Below the pieces are notes generated by a model. The model was not told the DNA's origin, ran no database searches, and worked only from the letters and a program-made list of their open reading frames with translations. 64,000 nt of DNA from Streptomyces sp. KL109B. GTDB taxonomy: Bacteria; Actinomycetota; Actinomycetes; Streptomycetales; Streptomycetaceae. Shown here one piece after another: positions 63,485-64,000 of the stretch (positions within the stretch are counted from its first letter, which is position 1; the number at the start of each line of letters is the position of its first letter). The translations under genes were made by a program, and so were the position numbers. Location: positions 62,001-126,000 of the forward strand of contig NZ_JASERL010000005.1 in assembly GCF_030766935.1 (NCBI RefSeq), given 5' to 3'.

Positions 63485-64000
63485 ATGAGAACCGGGGAAT
63501 CCGCCGTTTCGGAGGCGGATTTGACGCTGATCCACACACTGCAGCTGGCGCCGCGCGCCAGTTGGGCGCAGTTGTCGGAGGAGATAGGCCCGTCCGCGGG
63601 CACCCTCGCCAGGCGCTGGGCACGGCTGACGGAGGCGGGCATCGCGTGGAGCGGTGTGTTGCCGGGGGCGGTGCTCGGCGGCGGGCGGACCCTGTGCTCC
63701 GCGTGGATCCAGGTGCGCTGCGCGGCCGGCAGCGTCGCGGACACGGCCGCCGAACTGGCCCGCGATCCGGGCACCCTGTGCGTGGTGCATCTCGCGGGCG
63801 CCGCCGACCTGTTGGTCTACTACGCCTGCTACGACACCATGGCCCTCGACCGCTTCCTGGGCGAGCGCCTGCACCTGCTGCCCGGCGTCCGGGCCACCCG
63901 CGCACACCTCGTGACGCGGATGCACGGCCCGGTCTCCCCGCTCCGCCTCGACCAGCTCGGCCCGGAGAGCCGCCGACGCGTCGCCGCGCTGACCCCGCAG
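63485..64000 (+). CDS. Lrp/AsnC-family regulator, N-terminal part
   Basis: 172 codons, open to the right edge. ATG at 63485 with AGGGAG 4 bases upstream. Residues 11-55 (ADLTLIHTLQLAPRASWAQL, SEEIGPSAGTLARRWARL) are an AsnC-type winged helix. From about residue 75 comes an alpha/beta domain (CSAWIQVRCAAGSVADTAAE, VVHLAGAADLLVYYA) of the RAM kind. Divergent from the STAND-like gene. Confidence 0.8.
   Translation, partial: MRTGESAVSEADLTLIHTLQLAPRASWAQLSEEIGPSAGTLARRWARLTEAGIAWSGVLPGAVLGGGRTLCSAWIQVRCAAGSVADTAAELARDPGTLCVVHLAGAADLLVYYACYDTMALDRFLGERLHLLPGVRATRAHLVTRMHGPVSPLRLDQLGPESRRRVAALTPQ

Overview
The window reads as GC-rich actinobacterial DNA, most likely Streptomyces: codon third positions are strongly G/C, GTG starts and 4-base ATGA/GTGA gene overlaps are common, and there are Streptomyces-type mobile-element families (DUF2637, UTRA-domain and DUF6247 proteins).

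Bases 1 to about 53.6 kb form one large integrated element whose left end lies outside the window. Its right end carries a tyrosine integrase (52255-53571) and a divergent repressor switch (51084-51375). Almost all other genes run leftward on the minus strand. Going left from the switch: an excisionase-like protein, two BRO-type antirepressors, a long chain of small coupled genes, a RecE/RecT-type recombination pair, a C5 cytosine methyltransferase next to an HNH endonuclease, and a replication module. The replication module is a DnaC-like loader plus an initiator gene that contains seven 18-bp iterons. Then come phage-type accessory genes (DUF5131, HNH-zinc finger fusion, DUF4326, a deoxyribosyltransferase-like protein) and two toxin-antitoxin-like pairs.

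From 24.4 to 11 kb the character changes to that of a conjugative actinobacterial element. It has GntR/UTRA regulators, an excisionase-like protein, small hydrophobic spread-type proteins, a coiled-coil/DUF2637 membrane protein, a TraB/FtsK-type translocase flanked on both sides by clusters of GTGTCAG repeats, and a small zincin. From 9.9 to 5.2 kb are small hypothetical genes under a second regulator with GGCCAA-N4-TTGGCC operators. From 5.1 to 1 kb is a tail-fibre operon (lectin-like proteins, a 20-residue-repeat protein, a pectate-lyase-fold fibre) that continues off the left edge into a methyltransferase.

The element therefore combines phage tail genes, phage replication and recombination genes and a Streptomyces-type double-stranded-DNA transfer module. 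No capsid, portal, terminase or lysis gene is recognisable in the part seen.

From 53.8 kb the DNA is ordinary chromosome: a TetR regulator, a secreted LVIVD-repeat protein, a DUF305 lipoprotein, a ferredoxin-NADP reductase, a uracil/xanthine permease, an ArsR regulator divergent from an old-yellow-enzyme oxidoreductase with paired operators, a STAND-like ATPase, and the start of an Lrp/AsnC-type regulator. No tRNA, rRNA or CRISPR array was seen.
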